DNA from: Mycobacterium terramassiliense
GTDB lineage: Bacteria > Actinomycetota > Actinomycetes > Mycobacteriales > Mycobacteriaceae
DNA length: 64,000 nucleotides
Reading direction: 5' to 3'
Assembly: GCF_900157385.1 (NCBI RefSeq)
Contig: NZ_LT717701.1
Coordinates: forward strand, 903,772 to 967,771
Program-made: the position numbers and the translations under genes
Notes under the pieces: generated by a model
What the model was told of the DNA's origin: nothing
What the model saw: the letters and a program-made list of their open reading frames with translations, nothing else
Database searches by the model: none
Part shown: positions 53,218 to 62,408 of the stretch, piece by piece
How the letters are laid out: the number at the start of each line of letters is the position of its first letter
Numbering within the stretch: the first letter of the stretch is position 1

Positions 53218-54408
53218 TCAGCCGCCGGCTGGCGAATGGGGGATGACTTTTGCGCCCGGCACTTTGCCGGCGATGCTGCCCATACCGCGGCCGCTCAGGG
53301 CTCCCATCAGCGCCTGGGCGAAGGGGCTGGATGGCATGGCCGATGCTTGTGCCATCGGTGGTGTGGCCACGCTGGTCGGAGGCAGCACCGGGGCGGCGCG
53401 GGTCATCCCCTGAGCGGCCGTCGACCAACCCGGCGGAATCGACAGCCCACCGATTTTCGCCGCATGCGCCAACTCCCCGGAGATGGTCGTTCCCCACGAC
53501 TTGAGTTGATTGGTCACCCCGCCGACCACCAATTGCATCTTGCCGTCCACGAGCTGACCAATGCTGGTGAGGAGCTCCTCGCTACCCGTCAGGCCCGTCG
53601 CCCCCGTGGAGTTGGCGGTCGCGTTGCCCATGTTTGTGAGCAACGAAATGGGCTGCTGACCCATGCTCACCATGTAGTACGCAGCCTCCAGGGAATATAG
53701 CGACGATTGGCTGAATCCGCCGCCATTCAACAACGTACTCAGACCGGTGGTGTTCAACATCCAGGCCACCGGGGGCGCCGCCGACAGCGAACTCAGCGCC
53801 ACCTGCGTCTGGGTGCCCAGAGTCGTCAACGCCGCCAACACACTGGCCCCATCGGTGAGACCCAGCGCCGGTGTCGCAGCCGCCGCGTTCGTCATCGACG
53901 GCGGGACACTTAGCGCCGGCACCTGCACCGCGCCGCTCGCCGAGGCCGCATACTCATTCATCGCAGCCACGTCCTGGGCCCACATTTCCATGTACTGGGC
54001 TTCAGTCGCCGCGATTGCCGGACTATTTTGACCGAAGATATTGGTGGCCACCAACGCCGCCAACAATGCCCGATTCGTCGCGACCACCGCCGGGGGCACC
54101 GTCATCGCAAACGCCGTCTCGTACGCGGAGACCGCCGCGCTCGCCTGGGCACTGGCCTGCGCCGCCGCCGCCGCCGTGGCGCCCATCCACGACACATACG
54201 GGGCGGCTGCACCGGCCATGGCCATCGCAGACGGACCCGACCACCCACTGCTCAAATTCGCAATCACCGACTGATAGGAGCTCGCCGTGGCATACAAATC
54301 GGTAGCCAACCCATCCCAAGCCGCGGCAGCCGCCACCAACGGCCCCGACCCCGGCCCGGCGTACATCAACGCCGAATTGACCTCCGGCGGAAAAAACGCG
54401 AAAAACAC
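53218..54408 (-). CDS. PPE family protein, SVP subgroup, paired with PE
   Basis: A 396-residue canonical PPE protein: FFPPEVNSALMYAGPGSGPL, the W-x-G turn SSGWSGPSAMAMAGAA, MTVPPAVVATNRALLAALVA, and QYMEMWAQDVAAMNEYA. The C-terminal half is hydrophobic with Asn/Gly runs and ends in the SVP motif GGLSIPPGW and GAKVIPHSPAGG. It lies 14 bp downstream of a PE gene on the same strand, so the two form the usual PE/PPE heterodimer exported by an ESX (probably ESX-5) system. Confidence 0.93.
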   Translation of the reverse strand: MFFAFFPPEVNSALMYAGPGSGPLVAAAAAWDGLATDLYATASSYQSVIANLSSGWSGPSAMAMAGAAAPYVSWMGATAAAAAQASAQASAAVSAYETAFAMTVPPAVVATNRALLAALVATNIFGQNSPAIAATEAQYMEMWAQDVAAMNEYAASASGAVQVPALSVPPSMTNAAAATPALGLTDGASVLAALTTLGTQTQVALSSLSAAPPVAWMLNTTGLSTLLNGGGFSQSSLYSLEAAYYMVSMGQQPISLLTNMGNATANSTGATGLTGSEELLTSIGQLVDGKMQLVVGGVTNQLKSWGTTISGELAHAAKIGGLSIPPGWSTAAQGMTRAAPVLPPTSVATPPMAQASAMPSSPFAQALMGALSGRGMGSIAGKVPGAKVIPHSPAGG

Positions 54409-54422
54409 GGCGACCGTCCTTC

Positions 54423-54722
54423 TTAACCGGCCGCAGCCGTATTCGCCGCCTCGGCCACCGCGTATGACGTACCACCGGTGGCCATGGCGCCGACAAATGC
54501 GTCATGAATCTGACTGGCCATCGTCGCAACCGTTTGATACGCCAGCCCATGGACAGCGAACTGTGTGGCCACCAACGCCGACACCTGGTCGGCCGCCGGC
54601 GCCACCACCTGCGTTGTCGGACCTTCCACCGCCGCGCTCGCCGACACCATGGACGCGCCAATCGTCGACAGATTCCCTGCCGCAGCGGTCAACAATTCTG
54701 GTCGCGTGATCACAAAGGACAC
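54423..54722 (-). CDS. PE family protein
   Basis: A 99-residue PE protein made of the PE domain alone: MSFVITRPELLTAAAGNLST, with P-E at 8-9 and a helical hairpin typical of the family. The C-terminus contains Y-A-V-A-E, the YxxxD/E type VII secretion signal, on the PE member as expected. It is the promoter-proximal gene of the PE-PPE pair and starts at ATG 54722. Confidence 0.93.
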   Translation of the reverse strand: MSFVITRPELLTAAAGNLSTIGASMVSASAAVEGPTTQVVAPAADQVSALVATQFAVHGLAYQTVATMASQIHDAFVGAMATGGTSYAVAEAANTAAAG

Positions 54723-55515
54723 GCCCCACCTCCTTCAACACGACCACCGAGCTCCTTGCTTGGTGGATACCATCCAATTGCTATGCCGGATTGGTCATCT
54801 CACATCTGGCGTCTTCTGGTCCAGTAACATTTCGACCCACTGCGGCCTGCTGCCGACACCTCACGGATTCCGTTCGGGCGGTGCTGGGCAGGCAAGCCGC
54901 CCTCGTGGCCGCCAGTTGGCTTCCGCGTATGAAAGAGCTGAGATCGGAACCTTTTTTCATGTCGTTATCCAACGCAGTGACAGCAATGTCCGTATCTCGG
55001 GAATGCTGGTCAGCCGGGAGCTGAGCAGCGCACATCCAGACGCTTCAAGACCCTTCGCGAACACGGCGACCTCGAGGAGGCTCAGGCTTGCGACGGCCAT
55101 CCCCCGGATGCCCGGGCGCCTAAGCGCTAACCGCATTTCCATCTCCTCTGACGTCTCGCGGATCGCATAACCAGCCGCGTGACCGCACAGTATCGAAGAC
55201 GTCCTGTCGGAATGTGCTGTTCGGAATCAAAGACCCAAGCCTGCTTCGCATCTACCGCACCGGGCAACGCCTCGGCGAACCAAGCCGACTGATCAGTCGG
55301 CTTGGTTCGTGCTATCAGCAAATGTTTACCAGGGCTAGATTGTTTCAACGTGACAATACCTGCCGGTAACAAGACGACGAGTCATAAGGGCGAAGTTCGG
55401 TTATCCCGCAACGGTATTCATCCGTTAGCCGACCGACCGGGCCGGTCGCGCCCGTGCCAGCGGCGTGGTCGATTTCGCTTCTCATTGCATGATGTGTCGC
55501 TTACTATCCGGATTC
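54723..55515. other. Intergenic between divergent PE-PPE and MarR genes
   Basis: About 790 bp without a supported gene; contains the 34-bp palindrome at 55276. Confidence 0.45.
55276..55309. promoter_or_regulatory. Perfect 34-bp palindrome
   Basis: CGAACCAAGCCGACTGA followed directly by its complement, centred on TGATCA. No spacer loop, 206 bp before the MarR start. It could be an operator, or a terminator for leftover transcription. Confidence 0.55.
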
Positions 55516-56076
55516 ATGAACGGCCTCATCGGCGGCCGGACCGCCAGCGATATACCCGGATTGGATATAGCCGAGCAGAAGTCTTGGGAGAATTTCCTCG
55601 CGGCAGCCATACACGTGTATGCCGTCTTGAACGGGCGATTGGTTGAGGCACACGGGTTGACGCTCGGAGACGTGAATTTGCTGCAGATATTGAGCAACTC
55701 ACCCGCCGGTAGCGCCCGCATGGGTGACCTAGCTGCCGCACTTCCGTCTCCGCCAACGCATGTGACCCGGAAAGTCCGTCGCCTTGAAGGCCATGAACTG
55801 GTACATCGTGGTGTTAGCCCCATTGACCGGCGCGGCGTGATAGCCACCATCACTGACCGAGGTCGCGCGCTGGGAGAACAGGCGATGGTGACCTACGCCA
55901 GGGAAGTCCGAAAGATCTTCCTCGGCCAGATGTCGCACGCGCAGATCAGCGCCATGGAAGACAGGTGCCACCGGATAGCCGAGGCGCTCAAAGAGTCTGA
56001 GGCCGCGGCCAACCTTGTCCATTTCTCGACCCGTCGCGCCCGGCATCCGGGTCCGCTGCGAGGGCCGAAAACTTAA
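55516..56076 (+). CDS. MarR-family transcriptional regulator, third paralog
   Basis: A 186-residue MarR protein related to the pair at 37.6 and 39.6 kb but diverged: GLTLGDVNLLQILSNSPAGSARM, LAAALPSPPTHVTRKVRRLEG (recognition helix), HRGVSPIDRRGVIATITDRG of the wing, and a long C-terminal helix (EVRKIFLGQMSHAQISAMED). The start at ATG 55516 (MNGLIGGRTAS) is uncertain; the frame opens at 55465. Its recognition helix differs from that of the two copies, so it should read a different operator. Confidence 0.82.
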   Translation: MNGLIGGRTASDIPGLDIAEQKSWENFLAAAIHVYAVLNGRLVEAHGLTLGDVNLLQILSNSPAGSARMGDLAAALPSPPTHVTRKVRRLEGHELVHRGVSPIDRRGVIATITDRGRALGEQAMVTYAREVRKIFLGQMSHAQISAMEDRCHRIAEALKESEAAANLVHFSTRRARHPGPLRGPKT

Positions 56077-56134
56077 CCGAAAAATTTTTGGAGCCGTACG
56101 ACCACCAGGGTCTCGGCGCCGGATCGCACGCCAG

Positions 56135-57010
56135 TCAGCCGACCTGCACTGACTTAATCGTCACGTTGGTAGCCGGGGGCCCGTCGTCGCCACCGCCTAC
56201 GACGCCTCCTTTGGCGATGCTGTTGAGCGTAGCCAGGCCCTCTGCATCAACCTTGCCGAACACGGTGTATTCCGGCGGTAGCTGGGAGTCCTTGTAAACC
56301 AGGAAGAACTGACTGCCGTTGGTGCTTTGCCCGGTGTTGGCCATGGCGACGGTGCCTCGCACGTAGACCACGGGCTGATGTGCCGTGGGGTCGTCCGGTT
56401 TAAACTGGTCGGTGGGATACTCGTTCCCAAATTGATAACCCGGGCCACCGGTGCCGTCGCCTTTAGGGTCGCCGCACTGGAGCACGCCGAGCTTCGGTGA
56501 TGTGGTCAGCCGGTGGCAGTGGGTGTCGTCAAAGAACTTCTGTTTTGCCAGGCTGGTGAAGCTGTTCACCGTACATGGTGATTCGTTGTTGGCCAGCGTC
56601 AGCCCGATGGGACCCCGGTCGGTCATGATGCTGACTTTTATTTGTGCGGGATCGGTCGCTACCTTGCCCGCCTGTGGCGGGTCTACCGGTTTGCTGGCCG
56701 GCGCAGGCGACGGTGCGTATTCACAGTTCGCACCCACATCGACGGACGGTGCAAACGACGGCATAGGGGGCGCTCCGACCGACGCGGCGGGAGCGGGTCT
56801 GGAGCTACTCGCGGCTTCCGCGGCCTTATGGTGGTCGTCACGGTTGGCGAGAATGATGCTGACCACAACGGCGGCAATGGCGGCCATCGCCGCGACGGCC
56901 GAACCGACGGCGGTCAGGGTTCGGCGGCGGCGGTCCATCCGGGTCTGGCGCTCCAGGCGTTGTCGCAGTTTGAGTTTGGCTGCCGCTCGTCGCTCTTCGT
57001 TGGTCGGCAC
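56135..57010 (-). CDS. Membrane-anchored peptidyl-prolyl cis-trans isomerase (cyclophilin, PpiB-like)
   Basis: About 291 residues: a basic cytoplasmic N-terminus, a membrane helix (AVGSAVAAMAAIAAVVVSII), a Pro/Ala/Ser-rich linker, then a cyclophilin domain (CTVNSFTSLAKQKFFDDTHCHRL, LQCGDPKGDGTGGPGYQFGNE, GTVAMANTGQSTNGSQFFL, YTVFGKVDAEGLATLNSI). These are the substrate and cyclosporin-binding segments; the usual Arg-Phe of the active site appears as H-R-L. Layout and length match PpiB (Rv2582) of M. tuberculosis, but the location differs, so it may be a paralog. The GTG at 57010 fits GGAGG spacing better than the ATG at 57019. Confidence 0.82.
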   Translation of the reverse strand: MPTNEERRAAAKLKLRQRLERQTRMDRRRRTLTAVGSAVAAMAAIAAVVVSIILANRDDHHKAAEAASSSRPAPAASVGAPPMPSFAPSVDVGANCEYAPSPAPASKPVDPPQAGKVATDPAQIKVSIMTDRGPIGLTLANNESPCTVNSFTSLAKQKFFDDTHCHRLTTSPKLGVLQCGDPKGDGTGGPGYQFGNEYPTDQFKPDDPTAHQPVVYVRGTVAMANTGQSTNGSQFFLVYKDSQLPPEYTVFGKVDAEGLATLNSIAKGGVVGGGDDGPPATNVTIKSVQVG

Positions 57011-57097
57011 TGCCACCATTCCTCCGTGGTTGTCTTGCAAATCGGGGCGAAGTGTGGCCTTGGCTGGCCGAGCGCTTCGTCCTGTCGATAAACGGGA

Positions 57098-58180
57098 TTA
57101 CCTGCCTTGCACGGCAGCACAGGCTCCCAGGACCGTTGTGGAGAGGTAATTGGCCGCATTTGCCAGATGATTGTCGGGCGGCGAATATGTCGGCACGGCG
57201 AGGGCGAAAGCGCGGCGGTATTCAGCCGAGAGGCCGGCGAAATCCTGCCAGACGGGATTGCCGCTACTGCGGCCCAGCTGGTCAAGGCTGGCGGCGAATG
57301 TGTTCATCGCCTGAGCGGCGGCGTAATTAGTCGCTCTTTGCTCCTCGTTCCAGAGGATGGAGGGGATAGTCGGGTTGATGTTCTGCCACGCGGCGGTTTG
57401 CTGCCCGAACTGGTCCAGCGCCGACTTCCATTGCGCACAGACAGGATTGGGTCTGATCAGAAAGGGCTGCGGGTTTGCCGCATTTCCTACGGGCGGGACC
57501 TGCGACGGCGCCCCCTCGGGGGGCACCATCGGTCCGCGCGCCGCCGCCGACCCATCGGTGATGGCGGTGCAGATCGCCCCAAGCGCCGAGGCCGCGCTGT
57601 TTGCCGTGCCGGCAAAATTGTCGTCGGCCGGTGTGTATTTCTGGATATGCATGGCATAGGCGAACGAGTAAGCAATAAATTGCTCGTACAGTTCGCGGAC
57701 GATGCGATGAGGTGTCAACTTCACCAGGCCGACGGTTTCCGCGGCCGCGTTTCGCATCGACTGCGCTGCCGCCATGAATTGCATGCGCAGCTTGTCGTCC
57801 CATGCCGAGGCTGGGACCGATCGGTCTCGATCGTTCCAAATGCCCTGTCCGTCATTGGCCAGCGAATTGTTGATCTGTGTCCACCCCGCGCAGCTGGGAT
57901 CATCAGTAATGATGGCGGCGGGCCCGACGTCGTGCGCGCTGGCGACCGCAGCAGCTTCCTGGTTGGTACTTGCTCCCGACTGAGCGGACGACGAATTGTT
58001 TTCCGAATTGCTGCTGTCGAAGAACAACACCGCTGCCAGGATGATCGCCAGAACTGCGACCAGAGTCGCAGCGCCCAATGCCCGTTTCAGGTTCCTGTTT
58101 TCATCCGGGTCGTCGATGTCGTCGTCGTCATCAACGTCATCGTCATCGTCGTTGTCCAATGCGCGGGTGTGAGGCTTCAC
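57098..58180 (-). CDS. Acidic membrane protein of unknown function
   Basis: A 360-residue protein. The first 30 residues are almost all Asp/Glu, followed by one membrane helix (LGAATLVAVLAIILAAVLFF), a Ser/Asn-rich linker and an extracytoplasmic domain of about 280 residues. Two halves of that domain look alike: SCAGWTQINNSLANDGQGIW against PVCAQWKSALDQFGQQTAAW, each followed by helices and ending A-x-C (GAICTAIT, GACAAVQG), so it is an internal duplication. Such proteins occur in mycobacteria without known function. It may be cotranscribed with the cyclophilin gene 88 bp downstream. Confidence 0.72.
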   Translation of the reverse strand: MKPHTRALDNDDDDDVDDDDDIDDPDENRNLKRALGAATLVAVLAIILAAVLFFDSSNSENNSSSAQSGASTNQEAAAVASAHDVGPAAIITDDPSCAGWTQINNSLANDGQGIWNDRDRSVPASAWDDKLRMQFMAAAQSMRNAAAETVGLVKLTPHRIVRELYEQFIAYSFAYAMHIQKYTPADDNFAGTANSAASALGAICTAITDGSAAARGPMVPPEGAPSQVPPVGNAANPQPFLIRPNPVCAQWKSALDQFGQQTAAWQNINPTIPSILWNEEQRATNYAAAQAMNTFAASLDQLGRSSGNPVWQDFAGLSAEYRRAFALAVPTYSPPDNHLANAANYLSTTVLGACAAVQGR

Positions 58181-58351
58181 GCTCGGCAGCTTAAGTCAGA
58201 ACGCGTCCGCTGTCGACGAATTCGCGATTTGAGCGCACCACCGTGCTACACGGAAGGTGCCCAACGGGATTCGAGGAACCGGGCCGCTAGCGCTGCAATT
58301 GTTTACGTATTGAAATATCGATCTGGTCATCGTGCACTGCCAGCCTGCTGC

Positions 58352-59503
58352 TCAGAAAGCGCGGACGACTGCGCTGACGATCCTCGTCAACGCGCTGGGA
58401 ATCATCCGAGCCAGATTGCCACTCAGACCACTCAATAGACCGGTAATGCCGTTGCCGCCCAGTAATGCGGTGAGCTCCACACCCGCCGATCCTATGGACG
58501 CGGCCGCTCCTGGCGTCGTCGGCTCAGCTAGTGCGTGAGCGAGTTGCGTGGGCCAGGTGACCAGCAGTTGCTGAAGCAGGCTGCCGTTATTGAGCAGGCC
58601 GGTAAAGGCCTCGCCAGTCGGGTTGTAAATGGCGCTCGGGTAGACGTAGCCCTTGAGAAGGTCGCCGGCCAGGTCGGCGGGCACCTTGAGAAGGTCGGTC
58701 AGTGCCGCCGCGCCGTTCGCCGAGGACACGTCGCTGCCAATCTTGCCGAGATCCGCCAAAAGCCCGAAGGTGACGCCGATTTCGGGAGACAGTAGGGCGT
58801 CGCTGAGGAATTTCAGATTCGCGTAGGTCATAAACGTCTCGGTCACGTTCGTCAAGGTTTGCAGCATTTGGCCGGGGATCGTCGGCGTCGGCGGCGCCCC
58901 GGCCTTGGCGGTGCTAAGGAATGGGCTCAGCAAGGGCTTCATCGTGTGGTCCAACGCCTCCAGCGCCCACTCGTCGTAGTAGCCGAAGGCGCCGAAGAGG
59001 TTGCCCTGCTGCAGGGCGGCCAGGATCTGCTGCAGCGTGCTGCCCGACTCCGTCACACCAGCGTGCGTGACGGACCCCCCGAACAGCCCGAAGACAAATC
59101 CGTCATCGCCGCCGTACCACCCGCCGTAAACCGCGTTCTGCAAACCGGTTTGGGCACCCGAGAGCGCGGCGCTCAGCAGGCCTCCGTAACCGGAAAAGTT
59201 CGTTCCCGTCTGTTGCAAAAGCCCGGGAATCGCAACCTCGGCCCCGCCGCCCAGGGTCTGCAGATTGATAACCGCTTGACTGGCGACGTCTTCGTAGTTG
59301 CCGAGCACATCGCCGATACCGCTGGTGAGCTGGACCGCGCGGTGCTGGGCCTCGGCCAGCGTGTGCGTCGCGGCCAGACTGGGGGCTACCGGGTTCGCGG
59401 CGATAAGGCCGGCGCCAACCATGGCGGCGCCAGCGAGCAGCAATTTACGGGGGCTGCCCCGCAAGAGCTCGCCGATCGGATCGGGACGAGGGGAAAGCTG
59501 CAC
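58352..59503 (-). CDS. Secreted porin-like protein (GjpA type), iron-box associated
   Basis: A 383-residue protein with a basic N-terminus and a hydrophobic signal segment (LLLAGAAMVGAGLIAANPVA), then AEAQHRAVQLTSGIGDVLGNY and a long Ala/Gly/Leu-rich region ending MIPSALTRIVSAVVRAF. The plan matches the protein at 47271. Relatives are annotated as secreted or as outer-membrane porin GjpA; I cannot verify pore formation. Two IdeR-like boxes lie 70-108 bp before the ATG, suggesting repression by iron-loaded IdeR. A role in iron or siderophore passage across the outer membrane is a hypothesis only. Confidence 0.65.
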   Translation of the reverse strand: MQLSPRPDPIGELLRGSPRKLLLAGAAMVGAGLIAANPVAPSLAATHTLAEAQHRAVQLTSGIGDVLGNYEDVASQAVINLQTLGGGAEVAIPGLLQQTGTNFSGYGGLLSAALSGAQTGLQNAVYGGWYGGDDGFVFGLFGGSVTHAGVTESGSTLQQILAALQQGNLFGAFGYYDEWALEALDHTMKPLLSPFLSTAKAGAPPTPTIPGQMLQTLTNVTETFMTYANLKFLSDALLSPEIGVTFGLLADLGKIGSDVSSANGAAALTDLLKVPADLAGDLLKGYVYPSAIYNPTGEAFTGLLNNGSLLQQLLVTWPTQLAHALAEPTTPGAAASIGSAGVELTALLGGNGITGLLSGLSGNLARMIPSALTRIVSAVVRAF

Positions 59504-59572
59504 AGCGTCTCCTTAAGTACTTGGCTGTCAACACGCCGCGACGGACGCTACCTGAGGACCGCGGCCCAAACA

Positions 59573-59611
59573 ATAGGCTTGCCTAAGCTAATTAAGGGCA
59601 GCCTCACCTAG
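59573..59611. promoter_or_regulatory. Tandem IdeR-like iron boxes
   Basis: Box 1, 59573-59591, reads TTAGCTTAGGCAAGCCTAT on the minus strand: 15 of 19 match to TTAGGTTAGGCTAACCTAA. Box 2, 59593-59611, TAAGGGCAGCCTCACCTAG, matches 14 of 19 positions of the known mbtB box as I recall it. They are adjacent, 20 bp centre to centre, as in mbt promoters. Confidence 0.65.
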
Positions 59612-60091
59612 TTTTCGTCGCCGGCCAGTTCTCAACCGCGGCCCGCGTTCGGGTGCTGACGGCTCGATGCGCTCGGGACCGATCGGTGCGCGCATGCCTC
59701 CCGCTGTCACGCAAGCCCGGGGCCGTTGACCATCCGAACGTCGGCTCACCAGCGTTGCGTAATGCCCATGACTGATTGTGCGGCGGGGAGTTCCGTGGAC
59801 GGGAGTCAGGGTCTTCGTGGCTGCCGACGGATAGTTTCGACTTGAACTTCGCGTCGTGCTCTGCGTGTTCGCCACCGGCGCCACGGTATGGGCCGTGATC
59901 AGTGTCTTGGTAACGGCGGGTACGTCGTTGGCGGCGGATGGCCTTGCACGGCTTTGGTGAATTGCTCCAAGTGACAGCGTTTTCGGCAGTGTCTCGGCTA
60001 CTGTTCAGCGCGCGTCAAACTTACGCCAGTTGCGATCGTCGTTCCAGACCGTCCTCAAGCGCGCCACAACGCCAGCGGGTTTCACGGTTCG
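59612..60091. other. Intergenic before the Fur-family gene
   Basis: About 480 bp. A 34-codon hydrophobic frame at 59856-59960 has good codon use but no ribosome site; not called as a gene. Confidence 0.4.
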
Positions 60092-60880
60092 ATGAGAGGG
60101 GCCAGAGGCTTGATCAATTCCAGCAAAGACCTTCGCCTGGCGCAGGTGCCCTCGGTGGCGCTATATGCGGGGCGTCTTCGTTCGGCCGATCTGCGGGTGA
60201 CGCGCCCGCGGATTGCGGTGCTTCATTCGGTGCACCTGAACCCGCACGCCGACACGGAAACGATCATCGAAGCCGTGCGCGCCTGTCTGCCCGACGTGTC
60301 CCGGCAGGCGGTGTACGACATCCTGCACGCGCTGACCGACGTCGGTCTGTTGCGACGGGTACAGCCCCCGGGCTCGGTCGCGCGCTACGAAACTCGCGTC
60401 GGCGACAACCACCATCACATGGTCTGCCGGAGTTGCGGGGCGATCGCCGATGTCGACTGTGCCGTCGGCGCGTCACCCTGCTTGACCGTTTCGGACACCA
60501 GCGGCTTCCAACTCGACGGTGCGGAGGTCATTTACTGGGGTCGCTGTCCCGGCTGCTCGGTATCACAGGTGCCTCAAGCCATCGGGGACCACAGTCCCAC
60601 AGAACAACTCCCCCCCGGCCTGCTTAGCTCGGGCGACAGCGGCAACCTGCCAGCGAGCGATGGCCAACCGTTGCCGACGCCAACGCCAACCCCGGGCCCG
60701 GGGGAATGGCTTGCTCCCGGCCCGCTCACGCCCATTACCGGGTTGAAGGCGGCCGGAATTGGGACAGGCGGGCTGGGAGCCAATGCCGGCTGGGCTCGCT
60801 ACGACATCGCTGATGCCACAGTGGCTAGCAACGAGCATCCCATCGAGCCTTCCGTTTCACGCCCGTCAACGTCTATATGA
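60092..60880 (+). CDS. Fur-family metalloregulator with long Pro/Gly-rich C-terminal tail
   Basis: A 262-residue protein whose first 160 residues are closely FurA-like: LRVTRPRIAVLHSVHLNPHAD, the recognition region VSRQAVYDILHALTDVG, the metal segment VGDNHHHMVCRSCGAIADVDC, and YWGRCPGC. Cys112/115 and Cys152/155 form the structural zinc site. FurA represses katG and furA in response to oxidation and metal. Here the protein continues for about 100 residues rich in Pro, Gly, Thr and Ser (PTPTPTPGPGEW), which other FurA proteins lack, and no katG follows. ATG 60092 or TTG 60110 may be the start. The nearby IdeR-like boxes make a link to metal homeostasis attractive. Confidence 0.85.
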   Translation: MRGARGLINSSKDLRLAQVPSVALYAGRLRSADLRVTRPRIAVLHSVHLNPHADTETIIEAVRACLPDVSRQAVYDILHALTDVGLLRRVQPPGSVARYETRVGDNHHHMVCRSCGAIADVDCAVGASPCLTVSDTSGFQLDGAEVIYWGRCPGCSVSQVPQAIGDHSPTEQLPPGLLSSGDSGNLPASDGQPLPTPTPTPGPGEWLAPGPLTPITGLKAAGIGTGGLGANAGWARYDIADATVASNEHPIEPSVSRPSTSI

Positions 60881-60913
60881 AATGAGTTGCTCGCACCGGT
60901 AGGCTGGTGCGTC

Positions 60914-61030
60914 GTGGGGTTCAAGGTTAAAGCATCCGCGGCGGCACGAGCTGCCGCCGCAGGAGTAGTGCTGCTTGCCGGCTGGGCGGCATCCGCGGCC
61001 GTCGCCGACGCCTTCCAGGTTCGTGGGTGA
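60914..61030 (+). pseudogene. Signal-peptide-like short frame, probably a truncated gene
   Basis: GTG 60914 begins VGFKVKASAAARAAAAGVVL and continues LAGWAASAAVADAFQVRG, then a stop: 38 residues that look like a complete Sec signal peptide with cleavage near VADA. Nothing resembling a mature protein follows in any frame, so it is probably the remnant of a secreted-protein gene. Confidence 0.35.
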
Positions 61031-61369
61031 CCTTGGGGTAGCTGCCGCCAGTTCGAGGGACCCCAATTTTCCTGCCCGCGTTATCATTCCGCCGAACGGG
61101 CGGAACCCGTCGGGGTGTAGCAGACCCGACGCTCGGCGGTTGGCCGCGGTGCACCACAGCACAATTCGGTGACGGCGTTTCCTGGATCCCGCGAAGGATG
61201 TCTGAACGGGATCCAGCTAGGAGGCATACTCGGCCAGATATCGGATTAGCGCGGTCTCGATATCTTGCAGAACGTTGCGACCGTGGTCGAGGCAGTGGAG
61301 ATCGCCACCGATCAGCTGGGTGCCCTCAGGTGCGGCTACCTCGCCAGCCTCCGCTATGCCCTGTGGGGA
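61031..61369. other. Intergenic
   Basis: About 340 bp; nothing recognised. Confidence 0.4.
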
Positions 61370-61963
61370 TTAGAACTTGTAATACGGCGCGAGGTCGTTG
61401 GCGCGTTGCAGATTGGTGGACATGCAGTCCACCTCCGGGTTGGAGTAGACGGTCGAGAAGTACAGCGCCTGCTGCAGCACCCCGTAGCTGGTCTTGAACA
61501 CGACCATGCAGGAGTAGTACCAGAAGCTGTTGTGATAGGTCGGCTTCATCACCCAGTACTGCGCGGCCCGGTGACCCTGGATGGTGGTTTCCACGGCGTC
61601 GGGGGCCAGGGACTGTTCGTAGGTGCGCCAGATGATGGGCTCGACGGCCAGCTGGTAGTTGCCCGCGTCGAAGTGGCAGCGCAGCCCGTCCTCGTGTTCC
61701 GGAGGCGTGAACGCCAGCCCGAGCCGCTGCACGACGTCGAACGGAATGTCCTCGCACGCATCGAAGGGACGCGGATCGGTCGTCGCGACGATGGGGCTTT
61801 TCATTGTGGTCTCCATCGGCGCCGCCGTCGAGCGCAGCTCGACGGGCCCGCCCCCGCTGGGCCCCGCCGGTGCGCTCTGCCAGCCCACCGCCACCGCCGT
61901 GGCCAGCGCGCCCAGCGCTGAGATCAGACGCAGATTGGCAACCCTTGACGGCTCGGCGGTCAC
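61370..61963 (-). CDS. Exported DUF3558-like protein
   Basis: A 197-residue protein with an uncleaved or cleavable N-terminal hydrophobic segment (LISALGALATAVAVGWQSAP) and no lipobox. The mature domain resembles DUF3558: DPRPFDACEDIPFDVVQRLGL, then GLRCHFDAGNYQLAVEP, and C-terminal VYSNPEVDCMSTNLQRANDL. Three to four cysteines are spaced as in that family, which is typical of actinobacterial lipoproteins and exported proteins. Function unknown. It stands alone and is read leftward. Confidence 0.65.
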   Translation of the reverse strand: MTAEPSRVANLRLISALGALATAVAVGWQSAPAGPSGGGPVELRSTAAPMETTMKSPIVATTDPRPFDACEDIPFDVVQRLGLAFTPPEHEDGLRCHFDAGNYQLAVEPIIWRTYEQSLAPDAVETTIQGHRAAQYWVMKPTYHNSFWYYSCMVVFKTSYGVLQQALYFSTVYSNPEVDCMSTNLQRANDLAPYYKF

Positions 61964-62408
61964 CTGCCGGAGTGTACAAGTCGAGTGCGCGCGATCACAG
62001 TCAAAAATGAACTACTTCTAAACCAGCACCACCGCGCGGCGGAAGAGGCCGCGCCAAGGCCGGCGGTAGGTCGTCGCACTGGACGCGGTTTCGGCATCAC
62101 GACCTTGCGTGGCGAAGCCGTGGTCGTTGGCGTCATTGCGGTGATCGTGGGTCAATCGTCGAATAGATTTGGCGGCCATAGCCTTTGGAAGGCGACCTGC
62201 CAATTCACGCCTGCGATGACCGATGAGCACTGAAATTGGCGACGACGCCGTCTCTTTCGGTGCACACCGAGGTGGTCTGGCCTTATGGTCACGCTGACGG
62301 TGCCGTGGGCTCGGTGACGGGCAGCAAGGCGGCTGCAGCCGAAGTTCCGCGGACAGGTCGATTGGCTCCGGCTGGTTTCATGGTTGTGCTCGGCTGAACC
62401 CGTGGGGA
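61964..62408. other. Intergenic
   Basis: About 445 bp, no supported gene. Confidence 0.45.

Noticed and set aside
59856..59960. 34-codon hydrophobic frame
   Set aside because: No ribosome site and a stop just upstream; may be a remnant.
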